Assembly: GCA_021817825.1 (NCBI GenBank)
Contig: JAKAFS010000024.1
Coordinates: forward strand, 1 to 44,783
Direction of reading: 5' to 3'
DNA from: Deltaproteobacteria bacterium
GTDB lineage: Bacteria > Desulfobacterota > Syntrophia > Syntrophales > UBA5619
DNA: 44,783 nt
Part shown: positions 1-9,132 of the stretch, piece by piece
Numbering within the stretch: position 1 is the stretch's first letter
Layout: every line of letters starts with the position of its first letter
Position numbers and translations under genes: made by a program
The notes under the pieces: model-generated
What the model was told of the DNA's origin: nothing
Database searches by the model: none
The model's input: the letters and a program-made list of their open reading frames with translations, nothing else

Positions 1-276
1 TCTGGCGGGGAGCTGCGCAAGGCCCTGGCCAGCGGCGCGGCGATCGTCGGGATCAACAACCGCGACCTGCAAACCTTCAGGACCGATATCGAGATCTCCC
101 ATGACCTGGCAGCCCGCATCCCGGTCGATAAGATCGCAGTCAGCGAAAGCGGGATCCGGGACCGCAGCGATATCGAAGGACTTGCAGGAGCCGGGATCAA
201 GGCCTTTCTCATCGGCGAAACCCTGGTCACGGCCGCCGATCCCGGAAAAACGCTGGAAGGACTTTTGGGGCAATGA
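1..276 (+). CDS. trpC: Indole-3-glycerol phosphate synthase, C-terminal part
   Basis: The 5' end lies outside the window; 91 codons remain, open from base 1 to TGA at 274-276. The fragment carries the end of the TIM barrel: GINNRDLQTF, where Asn-Asn-Arg-Asp-Leu is the family signature near strand 6, then VSESGIRDRSDI and FLIGETLV, the phosphate-binding end of the barrel. The enzyme closes the indole ring of tryptophan by turning 1-(o-carboxyphenylamino)-1-deoxyribulose-5-phosphate into indole-3-glycerol phosphate in the cytoplasm. The stop overlaps the trpF start in ATGA, so the two are translationally coupled. Confidence 0.95.
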   Translation, partial: SGGELRKALASGAAIVGINNRDLQTFRTDIEISHDLAARIPVDKIAVSESGIRDRSDIEGLAGAGIKAFLIGETLVTAADPGKTLEGLLGQ

Positions 277-932
277 CGGAGATCAAGGTCTGCGGGATCA
301 CGAGACTGGAAGACGCCCTCTGCGCCGTCGACTGCGGGGCAGGCGCCTTGGGGTTCATCTTCCATCCCCAAAGCCCCCGCTACCTTCCGCCGGCCAAGGC
401 CCGGACCATCATTGCGGCCCTGCCCCGGGGTGTCGCAACGGTGGGGGTCTTTGTCAACGAGTCCCCGGGGCAGGTGGCCCGGATCGCGGGCGAAGCAGGG
501 ATCGATCTCATCCAGCTCCACGGCGACGAATCACCGGCCTACTGCCGGGCCTTCCCGCCGGAGCGGCTCATCAAGGCCGTCGCGCCCAACGGCGAGGCGG
601 ACCTGAAAGCCCTGGCCGATTATGCGGTCCGGGCCTTCCTGATCGATGCCCGGAGCGAAGAACGCTACGGCGGCACGGGCCGATGCGCCGACTGGGATCT
701 GGCCGCCCGGATCGCCAGGTCGCGCCCCCTCATTCTCGCCGGCGGCTTGAAGGAAGACAATATCGACACTGCCCTTTCGGTCGTCGCACCGTCTGCGGTG
801 GATCTGAACAGCGGCGTGGAACAGGCGCCGGGAATCAAGGACCATGACCGGCTGCGGAAACTGATCGCCCGGATCCGTCGGACCGCCCCTTCCGGAGGTT
901 CTGTGATCTTCGGCAAGGGAGCCGGCGAGTAG
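273..932 (+). CDS. trpF: Phosphoribosylanthranilate isomerase
   Basis: 219 residues, usual family length with a slightly long C-terminus. It carries out the Amadori rearrangement of N-(5-phosphoribosyl)anthranilate in tryptophan synthesis. The N-terminus MTEIKVCGIT holds the catalytic Cys7 of the KxCGxT motif; Asp125 in the LIDARSEERYGGTGR segment is the expected general acid; ILAGGLKEDNI (154-164) and DLNSGVE (177-183) form the phosphate-binding end of the TIM barrel. The ATG overlaps the trpC stop (ATGA). It is followed by a 234-base gap with a strong stem-loop before trpB, so trpB may be transcribed or processed separately from trpCF. Confidence 0.96.
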   Translation: MTEIKVCGITRLEDALCAVDCGAGALGFIFHPQSPRYLPPAKARTIIAALPRGVATVGVFVNESPGQVARIAGEAGIDLIQLHGDESPAYCRAFPPERLIKAVAPNGEADLKALADYAVRAFLIDARSEERYGGTGRCADWDLAARIARSRPLILAGGLKEDNIDTALSVVAPSAVDLNSGVEQAPGIKDHDRLRKLIARIRRTAPSGGSVIFGKGAGE

Positions 933-1022
933 AGATGAAGTATGCCAGTTCGGAGTAGATGCCTTCATGCAGCCCGATTTGGAGGCTTTTCGGGGCCTCT
1001 GCCCGCGTCGCGTAGCGAAGCA

Positions 1023-1077
1023 GCCGCAACGGCAACTGTTCGAGCGCCTGAAGGCGCGAGTTTTGCCGTTGCAGCGG
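1023..1077. repeat. Imperfect stem-loop between trpF and trpB
   Basis: In the 234-base gap, CAACGGCAA (1027-1035) pairs with TTGCCGTTG (1063-1071), and GCGCC/GGCGC (1044-1048/1053-1057) forms an inner stem with a TGAA loop; GC-rich flanks partly continue the pairing. No T-run follows, so it is not a classical terminator. It could be a REP-like element, a processing or stability site, or a degenerate attenuator. No leader peptide rich in Trp codons was found beside it. The rest of the gap (933-1166) shows no supported gene. Confidence 0.5.
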
Positions 1078-1166
1078 AGCAAGCGGTTGCAGGGTCGAAA
1101 AAGATCCATGAGCGTCAGTGAAGTGCCTCTACAGCCCGAACGGATTCATTAAAGAAAGGAAACAGC

Positions 1167-2363
1167 ATGAGCAAGAAACTACCTGACAAGCAGGGCCATT
1201 TCGGGATCTTCGGAGGGCGCTATGCGGCGGAAACGTTGATGCCCGCCCTCCTGGAACTGGAGACGGCCTATGGCGCGGCGCGCCGGGATGCGGCCTTCAA
1301 AAGGGAGTTCGCCTTTTACCTCCATGAATACGGAGGCCGGGAAACGCCCCTCTACGAGGCGAAAAGGCTCACCGAGTCCCTGGGAGGGGCCAAGGTCTAT
1401 CTGAAACGGGAAGACATGAACCACACGGGCTCCCACAAGATCAACAACACCTTGGGCCAATGTCTGCTCGCCAAGCGGATGGGGAAACGCAAGGTCATCG
1501 CCGAGACCGGGGCGGGCCAGCACGGGGTGGCCACGGCCACGGCCGCGGCCCTCTTCGGCCTGGAGTGCCGGATCTTCATGGGCGACGAGGACATCCGCCG
1601 CCAGGCCCATAACGTCCATAGGATGCGGATCCTGGGCGCCGAGGTGGTCCCGGTCAGCGCCGGGACTGCGACCTTGAAAGATGCCATGAACGAGGCGATG
1701 CGCGCCTGGGTCACGACGGTCCGCGACACCTTCTACGTCATCGGCACCACGGCCGGCCCCCATCCCTATCCGGTCATGGTCCGGGACTTCCAGAGCGTCA
1801 TCGGCCGCGAGGCCAAACGCCAGATCCGGAAGCAAGAGGGGCGGCTCCCTGATCTCCTCATCGCCTGCGTGGGCGGGGGGAGCAATGCCCTGGGGCTCTT
1901 CCACCCCTTCATCGGCGACAAGGAGGTGGCCATGACCGGCGTGGAAGCCGCAGGACACGGGCTTGCCACGGGACAGCATGCGGCGAGCATCACCGCGGGC
2001 CGGGTCGGCGTCCTCCACGGGAACAAGACCTACCTCCTCCAGGACGCCCACGGCCAGGTCCGGGACGCCTATGCCATCGCGGCCGGACTCGACTACCCCG
2101 GCGTGGGGCCGGAGCACGCCTGGCTCGCCGACACGGGTCGGGTCCGCTACAAAACCGTGACCGACGCAGAGGCGATCCAGGCCTTTGTCACCCTCTCCCG
2201 CACCGAGGGGATCATCCCGGCCCTGGAGAGCGCCCATGCCGTGGCCGAAGCGATCAAAACCGCTCCGGCGCTGGGACGGGACCGGATCGTCATCGTCAAC
2301 CTCTCCGGTCGGGGAGACAAGGACGCCGAGACGATCGCCGCACTACAGGAGGGAAAAAATTGA
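1167..2363 (+). CDS. trpB: Tryptophan synthase beta chain
   Basis: 398 residues, normal for the TrpB1 type. It condenses indole with L-serine to give tryptophan, using PLP, in an alpha2beta2 complex with TrpA. The PLP lysine is Lys91 in [14 protein letters not shown]; the catalytic-acid glutamate is Glu113 in AETGAGQHG; the glycine-rich phosphate-binding loop is CVGGGSNA. The start is supported by the purine-rich AAAGAAAGGAAACAGC just before ATG. The stop overlaps the TTG start of trpA, fitting the co-translation typical of the complex. Nothing unusual was seen. Confidence 0.98.
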   Translation: MSKKLPDKQGHFGIFGGRYAAETLMPALLELETAYGAARRDAAFKREFAFYLHEYGGRETPLYEAKRLTESLGGAKVYLKREDMNHTGSHKINNTLGQCLLAKRMGKRKVIAETGAGQHGVATATAAALFGLECRIFMGDEDIRRQAHNVHRMRILGAEVVPVSAGTATLKDAMNEAMRAWVTTVRDTFYVIGTTAGPHPYPVMVRDFQSVIGREAKRQIRKQEGRLPDLLIACVGGGSNALGLFHPFIGDKEVAMTGVEAAGHGLATGQHAASITAGRVGVLHGNKTYLLQDAHGQVRDAYAIAAGLDYPGVGPEHAWLADTGRVRYKTVTDAEAIQAFVTLSRTEGIIPALESAHAVAEAIKTAPALGRDRIVIVNLSGRGDKDAETIAALQEGKN

Positions 2364-3172
2364 GGGGACGGATCGAAGCGAAATTCAATGACCTGAAACA
2401 AAAGAGGCAAAAAGCCTTCATCGCCTACCTGACCGCAGGAGACCCGGATCTGGGAAAAACGGCCGAACTGGTCCCGGTTCTCGCGGCGGCCGGCGTGGAC
2501 ATCGTGGAAATCGGGATCCCCTTTTCCGATCCCACGGCGGACGGGCCGGTCATCCAGGCCGCGGCCCAGCGCGCCCTCGCGGGAGGAGCCACCCTGGAAA
2601 AGATTCTGGCCATGATCGCCGAACTCCGCAAAGTCAGCGGGATCCCGATCGTCCTGTTTACCTACTACAACCCGGTCCTGAGCTATGGCCCGGAAAGGTT
2701 TGCCGCGGCCGCCGCGAAAGCCGGCGTGGACGGGATTCTTGTCGTCGATCTGCCGCCCGAAGAGGCCGGGGAACTGCGTCGCTATACCGACCCGGCAGGT
2801 CTCGCCTTCATTTCGCTCATCGCTCCGACCACCGACGATCAACGCGCCGCGACGATCCTCCGGGGAGCGACCGGTTTTGTCTACTATATCTCCGTCACCG
2901 GGGTCACGGGAACGGCCGTCCCCAGCCCGGAGTCCGTCCGGAGCGATGTGGCGCGCCTCAAGGCCATGACAAAACTTCCCATCGCCGTGGGATTCGGGAT
3001 CGCGACGCCGGAGCAGGCTGCGGCGATCGCCCCTTCGGCCGACGGCGTCGTCGTGGGATCGGCCCTGGTCCGCCTGATCGGCGAAGGGGCGCCTCGCAAC
3101 GGGGAAGTGGCCGCCTTTGCCGCCGCGATCCGCCGGGCAATCGACGCCGCAGCCTCCGGCGAACCCGGATAG
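2360..3172 (+). CDS. trpA: Tryptophan synthase alpha chain (TTG start)
   Basis: 270 residues. It cleaves indole-3-glycerol phosphate to indole and glyceraldehyde-3-phosphate and passes indole to TrpB. Catalytic residues are visible: Glu50 in [13 protein letters not shown] and Asp61 in PTADGPVIQ. The later VTGVTGT and GFGIATPEQ segments are phosphate-binding loops. The start is TTG at 2360, chosen because a strong AGGAGGG Shine-Dalgarno sequence lies about seven bases upstream, within the end of trpB, and the two genes overlap by four bases. It converges on the receiver-TPR gene with only 25 bases between the stops and no evident hairpin terminator there. Confidence 0.97.
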   Translation: MRGRIEAKFNDLKQKRQKAFIAYLTAGDPDLGKTAELVPVLAAAGVDIVEIGIPFSDPTADGPVIQAAAQRALAGGATLEKILAMIAELRKVSGIPIVLFTYYNPVLSYGPERFAAAAAKAGVDGILVVDLPPEEAGELRRYTDPAGLAFISLIAPTTDDQRAATILRGATGFVYYISVTGVTGTAVPSPESVRSDVARLKAMTKLPIAVGFGIATPEQAAAIAPSADGVVVGSALVRLIGEGAPRNGEVAAFAAAIRRAIDAAASGEPG

Positions 3173-3197
3173 AAGGAAATTTGTCGAAGCGAGAGGG

Positions 3198-4370
3198 TTA
3201 TTTGCCCAGTTTCTGGAGCAGATCTTTGGCGTACTGGTTGTCGGGATTGAGCTTCACGGCATTTTCCAGGGCGGCCTTTCCCTCGGCGGCTTTGCCGCTT
3301 TTCAGGTAGAGGACCGCCAGGTTGTAGTGCAGGACGTCCGAATCGGGGTCGATCTTCAGGCACCGCAGGTAGATATCGGTGGCGTCTTCCAGACGGTTCG
3401 CCCGGCGCAGGGCCACCGCATAGTTGTTGAAGACGGAAACCGTCTCCTTGATCGGATCGACGGTCTGCTTGAGATACTGGCCGGCCTTGTCGGTCTGGTC
3501 CTGATCGAGATAGATCTGCGCGATGCTGACCAGTTCCAGGTCGGTGGGGCGGGCATTGACGATGCTCTGGATCACCCTTTCCGCTTCTTCGGCCTTGCCG
3601 TTGGCGAAATAGGCCCCGGCCAGATCGATCTTCCGGTCGTAATTGAGGGGATTCATCTTGACCGCCTGTTCCAGGGCGATGATCCCCTGGCTGTACTGCC
3701 CCAGGTTCAGGTGGATCTTTCCCAGCAGGTTCGAATGCTGACTGGAGCGGTCCTTCTCTTCCGTATCGGGCATCCTGGCGATGGCCTTGTCGTATTCCTC
3801 CACCTGATAGAGGCACTCGCAGGTCATCAGCGCCACCCGCTGATTCTTGGTGACTTTGAGGAGCTCGACACCCATCTCCAAAGCCCCGCGGTAATCCTTG
3901 GAGAGCTTCAGCCGCCGCATCTCGTTGATCTTCTGTTCAATCAAATCCGCGGATGCGTTTTTGACCAACGCCGCTTTGATCTTTTTGATCAGATCGTTTT
4001 CGCTGAACGGCTTGACCAGAAAACCGTCCGTGCCTTCCTCGACGGCATACAGCACCTTCTCGGTCGACCGTTCGTCGGAAATCATCAGGACCGGCGTCAA
4101 ATAGAGGTTGGGGTCCCCCTTGATGTACTTGAGCAACTCGATTCCGGTCATGTTCGGCATGCTCCAGTCCGTAATGACCAGATCGATGGGGTGTCCGGCC
4201 AGGGACTTGATCGCCTGCTTGCCGCTTTCAGCCATGGTCAGATTGACATAGCCGTTCTTTTTCAGCATGACCCGCATCATGTCCCGCATCTGGGGAAGAT
4301 CGTCCACCACCAGCAGGTTTTCCGAGTTTGTCGTCCGAAAATTATGGACAGGGCGCTTATAAATGGCCAT
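3198..4370 (-). CDS. Response regulator: CheY-like receiver plus TPR repeats
   Basis: 390 residues. Residues 18-135 form a receiver domain: acidic pair Asp23/Asp24, phospho-acceptor Asp68 in LVITDWSMPNMTG, Ser98 at the switch Thr/Ser position and Lys120 in the LVKPF motif. Residues from about 145 to the end are helical tetratricopeptide repeats (for example LNLGQYSQGIIALEQAVKMN and LHYNLAVLYLKSGKAAEG). There is no DNA-binding or enzymatic output domain, so the signal is probably passed by protein-protein contact through the TPRs. No histidine kinase is adjacent. The start has only a weak ribosome-binding site, but the N-terminus matches the family. Confidence 0.9.
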   Translation of the reverse strand: MAIYKRPVHNFRTTNSENLLVVDDLPQMRDMMRVMLKKNGYVNLTMAESGKQAIKSLAGHPIDLVITDWSMPNMTGIELLKYIKGDPNLYLTPVLMISDERSTEKVLYAVEEGTDGFLVKPFSENDLIKKIKAALVKNASADLIEQKINEMRRLKLSKDYRGALEMGVELLKVTKNQRVALMTCECLYQVEEYDKAIARMPDTEEKDRSSQHSNLLGKIHLNLGQYSQGIIALEQAVKMNPLNYDRKIDLAGAYFANGKAEEAERVIQSIVNARPTDLELVSIAQIYLDQDQTDKAGQYLKQTVDPIKETVSVFNNYAVALRRANRLEDATDIYLRCLKIDPDSDVLHYNLAVLYLKSGKAAEGKAALENAVKLNPDNQYAKDLLQKLGK

Positions 4371-4535
4371 AGGCGTTCAAACCAGCTCCCGGCATCGTTT
4401 TAGCTTGTTCAAAGCGTTCCCCCAAAGTCTTCACCTTGCCTCTGCGCGCCTGCCGAAGGGGGCGCAAAGACTTCCAAATCGGCAACCTGTTATATGCTAT
4501 TTACAATAAGTCGTCAAATGCCGACTGAAAGAAAA

Positions 4536-4559
4536 GGACTCCACCCCGGAACGGAGTCC
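4536..4559 (-). terminator. Stem-loop with T-run in the receiver-TPR leader region
   Basis: GGACTCC (4536-4542) and GGAGTCC (4553-4559) form a 7-bp stem with a 10-base loop. Read on the minus strand it is followed by TTTTCTTTC, as in an intrinsic terminator. It sits between the divergent receiver-TPR and hsp20 genes, so on the minus strand it would act as a leader attenuator or stop antisense transcription from the hsp20 side. No other gene was seen in this 354-base gap. Confidence 0.4.
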
Positions 4560-4617
4560 CGTCACTCCCCTGCCTTTGGATGCTTAGGCCTGCCATTTTT
4601 CTTCCATTCGATCCCTA

Positions 4618-4646
4618 TTGTAACTCAGCAGTCAGGATACTATTTT
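4618..4646 (+). promoter_or_regulatory. Possible sigma-70-type promoter of hsp20
   Basis: TTGTAA, 17 bases, TATTTT, about 80 bases upstream of the hsp20 start. Each hexamer matches the consensus at four of six positions. No CIRCE inverted repeat and no clear sigma-32 promoter were seen in the region. This is a weak call from spacing and orientation only. Confidence 0.3.
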
Positions 4647-4724
4647 TATTCCCAGAGCTCCCGGACTCGTTGAGGAGCAGTAAAAAACCACAGTATCTAT
4701 CAATCATTTTACAGGAGGTGCGTC

Positions 4725-5201
4725 ATGGCAGAAGAAAAAACGAAAGAACTGGCAAAGAGCGAAACCACACGGCATCCCATGGCCTTCATGGACCTGGACA
4801 AATGGTTCGACGAGGCGCTTCTGAGACCCTTTTCCCCCTTCGGGCTATCCCGGCTGCGGGTCGCCCCAGAGGAGGTCGTTCCGGCTGTGGATCTCTTCGA
4901 GGATAACGGCAATCTGATTCTGAAGGCCGAACTGCCGGGCATCAAGAAGGAGGATATCGAAATTACCCTCACCGACGGCGGCATCACCCTCTCCGGGGAA
5001 AAGAAGAAGGAAAAGGAAATCAAACGGAAGGATTATTACAAATGGGAGAGTTCCTATGGCTCATTTTGCCGCACCTTCAGCCTTCCTACGGAAGTGCAGG
5101 CCGACAAGGTGACCTCCACCTTCAAGGACGGCATCCTTCAGGTCACGATGCCGAAAAGCGAAGCCGCCAAGAGCAAGGAAGTCAAGATCAAGGTCGAATA
5201 G
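4725..5201 (+). CDS. Small heat shock protein, Hsp20/alpha-crystallin family
   Basis: 158 residues, standard size. It is an ATP-independent holdase chaperone that binds unfolding proteins in the cytoplasm. The alpha-crystallin domain runs from about residue 52 (PAVDLFEDNGNLILKAELPG) to 150; the family motif near the last strand is visible in FKDGILQVTMPK. The short, variable N-terminus contains MAFMDLDKWFDEALLRPF, the usual hydrophobic arm. A perfect AGGAGGT Shine-Dalgarno seven bases upstream fixes the start. Only one copy is present and it appears monocistronic. Confidence 0.95.
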   Translation: MAEEKTKELAKSETTRHPMAFMDLDKWFDEALLRPFSPFGLSRLRVAPEEVVPAVDLFEDNGNLILKAELPGIKKEDIEITLTDGGITLSGEKKKEKEIKRKDYYKWESSYGSFCRTFSLPTEVQADKVTSTFKDGILQVTMPKSEAAKSKEVKIKVE

Positions 5202-5306
5202 CCGAAGAACGGTAAATCGCTGGTGTCGAGGAACAGGCATCCGGCATTTGCCCGGTCGTCTTGTCAAACCTCAGTCAATTTTTCATGTCCGAGAAAGGAT
5301 TCGAAA

Positions 5307-5340
5307 ACTTAACCACCGCCGCTCAAGGCGGTGGTTAAGT
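5307..5340. repeat. Perfect 14-bp inverted repeat with a 6-base loop
   Basis: ACTTAACCACCGCC (5307-5320) and GGCGGTGGTTAAGT (5327-5340) are exact reverse complements around GCTCAA. It lies 105 bases after hsp20 and is not followed by a T-run. A terminator without U-tract, a REP element, or a subterminal hairpin left by an IS200/IS605-type element are all possible. No tnpA or tnpB fragment was recognised nearby. The rest of 5202-5533 shows no supported gene. Confidence 0.6.
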
Positions 5341-5533
5341 CACAGCAGCTCCTTCTTCGCGGATTTCCGTCGCCTTGGTCTCCGAACCCGAAGCTGCGCC
5401 TCCTTCCGCCGCCCAATGCGGCAGCGTAGCATCTCCTGCCTTGACAATCCCATCGAACGCCGTTTAATGTGTATTTCATGATGTGATCCATCTTCCTGCG
5501 CAATCACCGATACGATCAGGTCCGGAACACTTG

Positions 5534-7003
5534 ATGGTTGATTCCATGGAATCCAGGCAGAGGAACGGAAAAAGCCGCGTAAGAGACAACCGGCCTAAGG
5601 GTGCGAAGGGTGAATGGCGTCCCCTGGGAATGACCTTTTGCCTGGCCGGATTGGCGATGCTCCTGATGGCATGGCCGACCCCCGCGGGTCTCTCCCTGGC
5701 CGGGCAGCGGGTGCTGGCCGTGGCCGTGATGGCGATCGGCCTGTGGTGCACCGAGGCGATCCCGGCGGCCGTAACCGGGATTCTCTTGGTCATCGCGCTC
5801 GTCCTTTCCGGAGGGGTTCCCGGGTTCCCGGAGGCGCTGGTGGGGTTCGCGGAACCGGTGGCCTACTTTCTGATCGGCGTTTTGACCATTGGGCTCGCGG
5901 TTCTGCGGAGCGGATTGGCCGAACGGGTGGCCTGTTTTTTCCTCAGACGCAGCGGGGGCTGTGCGCTGACCCTCTACCTACAGATGCTGTTTTCCTTTCC
6001 GCTGCTTGCGCTGCTGCTTCCGTCGGCAACGACCCGCACGGGTATCCTCGTTTTCGTCTATGAGCAGGCGCTGGACCTCGGCCGCATCCCCCGGGGCGAT
6101 CCGCTGGTGAAGGCCGTCATGCTGGCGCTCAACTCGATCAACCGGCTGGCCTCCACCGTTCTTCTGACGGGAGGGATCACGCCGGTCCTGGCCGCCTCCC
6201 TGATCGGCGGAATCTCCTGGGGCCGCTGGCTTACGCTGATGATCGTGCCCTACGGGGCGCTGCTCGCCCTCGGCTCCGGCCTGATCTACCTCCTGTACCG
6301 CCGGGGGTTCAAGGTGTCACTGGAGTCGCTGCCGGCCAACACGCCGAAGCCCCTCTCCCCCAAGGAGCTCCGGACGCTGGCGATCACTCTCGGAACGTCG
6401 CTGCTCTGGCTCACCGATGCTTGGCATCACTGGAACCCGGCCCTGCCGGCGATTCTCGCCTGGATCTGCCTGCTGACGCCGGGCATCGGGGTGCTCACCT
6501 GGAAGGAGTTCGAGACGGAATTCGGCTGGGCCAACTTCTTCGTGCTGGCCTCTTCTCTTTCCCTGGCCCGCGCCCTGAGCGCGAGCGGCGCCAGCGCCTG
6601 GATCGCCGAGGTCATCGTAGCCGGCATGCCCGCCTTCGCTCGGCAGCCCCTCCTCGTGGTAGCGGTGCTACTCCTGGCCGCCGCACCGATCCGCCTTTTG
6701 ATCCCCAACATCACCGGATATCTGGCGACGACCATCCCGATCGCCATGTCCATAGGCTCCCTAACGGGGCTGAATCCCGTCATCTGCGGCCTTGCGGTGA
6801 TGATTGCCGGCGACGCGGTCCTCTACTATCCCGCCCAGAGCGCCTCGTCGCTCGTGGTCTATGAGCGCGGTCATTTGACGGCTGCGGAGATCTTCCGCTT
6901 CGGCCTCTGGATGACCCTGCTGGCCTATCTCGTAGTGATCTTGGTCGCGCTGCCCTATTGGCAGGCCATCGGAGAGCCGCTGCGGCTCCTGCCCCGCGGA
7001 TAG
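5534..7003 (+). CDS. SLC13/DASS-type sodium/anion symporter-like permease
   Basis: 489 residues from ATG 5534. The protein is very hydrophobic, with about 11-12 predicted membrane segments. The early IGLWCTEAIPAAVTGI stretch matches the DASS (divalent anion/Na+ symporter, SLC13) family; LLLPSATTRTGILV and IPNITGYLATTIPIAM look like the two helix-hairpin substrate and Na+ sites, though neither keeps the canonical Ser-Asn-Thr order, so substrate prediction (dicarboxylate, sulfate or other anion) is unsafe. Start choice is uncertain: GTG at 5483 and ATG at 5546 or 5630 are in frame and no site has a strong Shine-Dalgarno. It appears monocistronic. Confidence 0.8.
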   Translation: MVDSMESRQRNGKSRVRDNRPKGAKGEWRPLGMTFCLAGLAMLLMAWPTPAGLSLAGQRVLAVAVMAIGLWCTEAIPAAVTGILLVIALVLSGGVPGFPEALVGFAEPVAYFLIGVLTIGLAVLRSGLAERVACFFLRRSGGCALTLYLQMLFSFPLLALLLPSATTRTGILVFVYEQALDLGRIPRGDPLVKAVMLALNSINRLASTVLLTGGITPVLAASLIGGISWGRWLTLMIVPYGALLALGSGLIYLLYRRGFKVSLESLPANTPKPLSPKELRTLAITLGTSLLWLTDAWHHWNPALPAILAWICLLTPGIGVLTWKEFETEFGWANFFVLASSLSLARALSASGASAWIAEVIVAGMPAFARQPLLVVAVLLLAAAPIRLLIPNITGYLATTIPIAMSIGSLTGLNPVICGLAVMIAGDAVLYYPAQSASSLVVYERGHLTAAEIFRFGLWMTLLAYLVVILVALPYWQAIGEPLRLLPRG

Positions 7004-7090
7004 AGCCCGGCCGGCCGTCTCTGTTGAACCCATTCCTGCTTATTCAGATATTTTCACGGTAACGACAGAGCGGCAGCGACGGTGACGGGA

Positions 7091-7147
7091 GTCGCAAAAG
7101 GCCCCGGCGATGGTCGTCGGGCGACCATCGCCGGGGCTCTTTGCGAC
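7091..7147. terminator. Bidirectional terminator hairpin between convergent genes
   Basis: A 16-bp perfect stem (7101-7116 with 7122-7137, loop TCGGG), extended outward by GTCGCAAA/TTTGCGAC with two mismatches to about 26 bp. A short T-run occurs on both strands (TCTTT and CCTTTT). It lies between the permease (+) and dctM (-), the expected place for a shared terminator. Confidence 0.8.
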
Positions 7148-7198
7148 AGGATGAAACTCTCATGGCATGATGCGAGCCCGGTAAAATGCCGTTCCCGG

Positions 7199-8512
7199 TT
7201 AGTGCATCGTCCGCACCAGCCACAGGGCCGTCTGCGGGAAGATCATGATGGTCGCCATCATCGTCACATTCAACAGCATGAAGGGGAGGGACGAACTTAC
7301 GATTTCCGCCATGGTGGTCCCCTTGGGGGCAACCCCCTTCATGACGAAGAGTCCGAGGCCAAAGGGCGGCGTCATGGTCCCGAGCTCGATGTTGATCAGA
7401 TAGATGGTCGCAAACCAGACCGTATCGAACCCCAGGGCTTGCACCAAGGGCATGAAGACCGGCAGGGTGATCATCATGATGGCCTGGGCGTTCATGAACA
7501 TCCCGAGCAAAAGGACGATCAGCTGCATCCCGATCAGGATGACGATCGGCGCCGCCTTGATGGAAAGGACAAAATCGACCAGGCCGCTGACGGCGCCGCT
7601 GTAAGACATGATCTGGCTGAAGAGATCCGCCGTGGAAACGATCATCAGGATCATGACCGAAACCATCAGGGTCCCTTTCAGCGATTTCATGAACACGGCC
7701 CAGCTGAGTCTTCCCGAAAGCAGAGAGAAGAGATAGCAGCCCAGGGCGCCGGTGGCCGCCGCCTCGGTGGGAGTGGCGATGCCCAGGTAGATGACGCCGA
7801 CGACCATGAAGATGATGAATCCCACGGGCAGGATATATTTGACCGTCGCCACCACTTTATCCATGAAGGGGGTCGGCTCGACCTTGTAGGGCGGCGCGAG
7901 CGAGGGGTCGATCAGACACCGGACAATGATGTAAATCAGGAAATACCCCGACAGAATCAAACCCGGCAGGGTGATGGCGATGAGGATCTTGCCGATGGAG
8001 ATTTCCCCGATGGCGCCCAGGAGCACGGCCAGTCCGCTCGGCGGGATCAAGATCGCCAAGCCCCCGCTTCCCAGGATCGGTCCGATGCTCATGGCCGATT
8101 TATACCCTTTCTTTTCCATCTCCGGGACCAGGGTGCTGCCCAACATGGCGGTACTGGCGACGCTGGTGCCCGTCAGGGTCGAAAAGATCACGCCGCCGCC
8201 TACGGCCATGATGGCGAGCCGTCCCGGGATCCGGCCGATCCATTTGTCCAGCGTATCGAGCATGAGCGGGGCCAACTGAGAGTGAAAGATGATTTCCCCC
8301 ATGAGGATGAAGAGCACAACCGGGATCAGGGAAAAGTTCATCAGGTTGGCCGAGATGCTCATAATCACCTGGGTCATCCCCGGCGCCAGCCCCCAGGTCA
8401 GAGGGGCGCCGACGAGGATGATGACCATGAAGGCGAAGGCCACCGGAAGCCCCAGGCCCATGACAAAGATGAGACTGCCGAAGAGAATGAGAAGAAAGAC
8501 ATACCACTCCAT
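7199..8512 (-). CDS. dctM: TRAP transporter large permease subunit (DctM family)
   Basis: 437 residues with about 12 membrane segments, the usual size for the large subunit that forms the Na+-driven channel of a tripartite ATP-independent periplasmic transporter. Recognisable stretches include FVMGLGLPVAFAFM, the ILGSGGLAILIPPSG substrate and ion loop, and IELGTMTPPFGLGLFVMKG near the C-terminus, all typical of DctM. The ATG at 8512 is preferred over an upstream extension because GGTGAGGTG precedes it and it sits 10 bases after the dctQ stop. It is the last gene of the minus-strand catabolic run, followed by a strong hairpin. Confidence 0.95.
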   Translation of the reverse strand: MEWYVFLLILFGSLIFVMGLGLPVAFAFMVIILVGAPLTWGLAPGMTQVIMSISANLMNFSLIPVVLFILMGEIIFHSQLAPLMLDTLDKWIGRIPGRLAIMAVGGGVIFSTLTGTSVASTAMLGSTLVPEMEKKGYKSAMSIGPILGSGGLAILIPPSGLAVLLGAIGEISIGKILIAITLPGLILSGYFLIYIIVRCLIDPSLAPPYKVEPTPFMDKVVATVKYILPVGFIIFMVVGVIYLGIATPTEAAATGALGCYLFSLLSGRLSWAVFMKSLKGTLMVSVMILMIVSTADLFSQIMSYSGAVSGLVDFVLSIKAAPIVILIGMQLIVLLLGMFMNAQAIMMITLPVFMPLVQALGFDTVWFATIYLINIELGTMTPPFGLGLFVMKGVAPKGTTMAEIVSSSLPFMLLNVTMMATIMIFPQTALWLVRTMH

Positions 8513-8522
8513 GGGATACACC

Positions 8523-9089
8523 TCACCGTAAAAAAGGGGTTGCGTCAGCTGCCGAAGGACTGCCCGTTTCTTGCTCCGCACTGGCCAATGTTTTGACCAG
8601 GCTGCGGATTCTGCGGAGGAATTGGATCAGGAGCAAAAGGAAGCCAATGGGGATGGAAATGGTCAGGATCCATTTGGGAGGCTCCAGGGGCATGCCGGCA
8701 ATGAGCCCCATTTGATAGGCGGTCAGGGTCTCCTTGAATCCGAACACGACCACTACGGCAAAGCAGAGCACGCACACAATCGAGTTGAAGATATGCAGCT
8801 TGATCTGTGACCGCTTGCCGATAAATTGAAAGATGAAATCGATGGCCACGTGTCCATCGGCCCTCTGGACCCAGGCGGCGGCGAACATCGTGATGTAGAG
8901 CAGAATAATGCACGAGAGGTCGATGGTCCAGTTCAGCGGTCGGTCATAAGCATAGCGCGTCACCACATGGACGCAGAGGCTGATGGTGGAAAAGAAGATC
9001 ATCGCCATCGACAGGTAGCTTGTAACATCGAGAATCCGATCGAACCAGGTATGGGTTTCCTCGGCCTGTAGCACTCCCTTGGGCTTCAT
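8523..9089 (-). CDS. dctQ: TRAP transporter small permease subunit (DctQ family)
   Basis: 188 residues. Four hydrophobic helices are visible (from about YLSMAMIFFSTISLCVHVV to WILTISIPIGFLLLLIQF), as in DctQ subunits, which pair with DctM to form the membrane part of the transporter. The family motif region DRPLNWTIDLSCIILLYITMFAAAW is present. The ATG at 9089 is chosen over a TTG seven codons upstream because GAGGAG lies at proper spacing before it. The short, charged C-terminus is not conserved. It lies between dctP and dctM, all transcribed together. Confidence 0.93.
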   Translation of the reverse strand: MKPKGVLQAEETHTWFDRILDVTSYLSMAMIFFSTISLCVHVVTRYAYDRPLNWTIDLSCIILLYITMFAAAWVQRADGHVAIDFIFQFIGKRSQIKLHIFNSIVCVLCFAVVVVFGFKETLTAYQMGLIAGMPLEPPKWILTISIPIGFLLLLIQFLRRIRSLVKTLASAEQETGSPSAADATPFLR

Positions 9090-9132
9090 GGGTTTCTCCT
9101 CGGCACGCAATGGGTTTCTTTAGGGTAAGTCA

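Noticed and set aside
967-1152. A 61-codon frame between trpF and trpB as a leader peptide
   Set aside because: It runs across the stem-loop, has no ribosome-binding site and contains no run of Trp codons.
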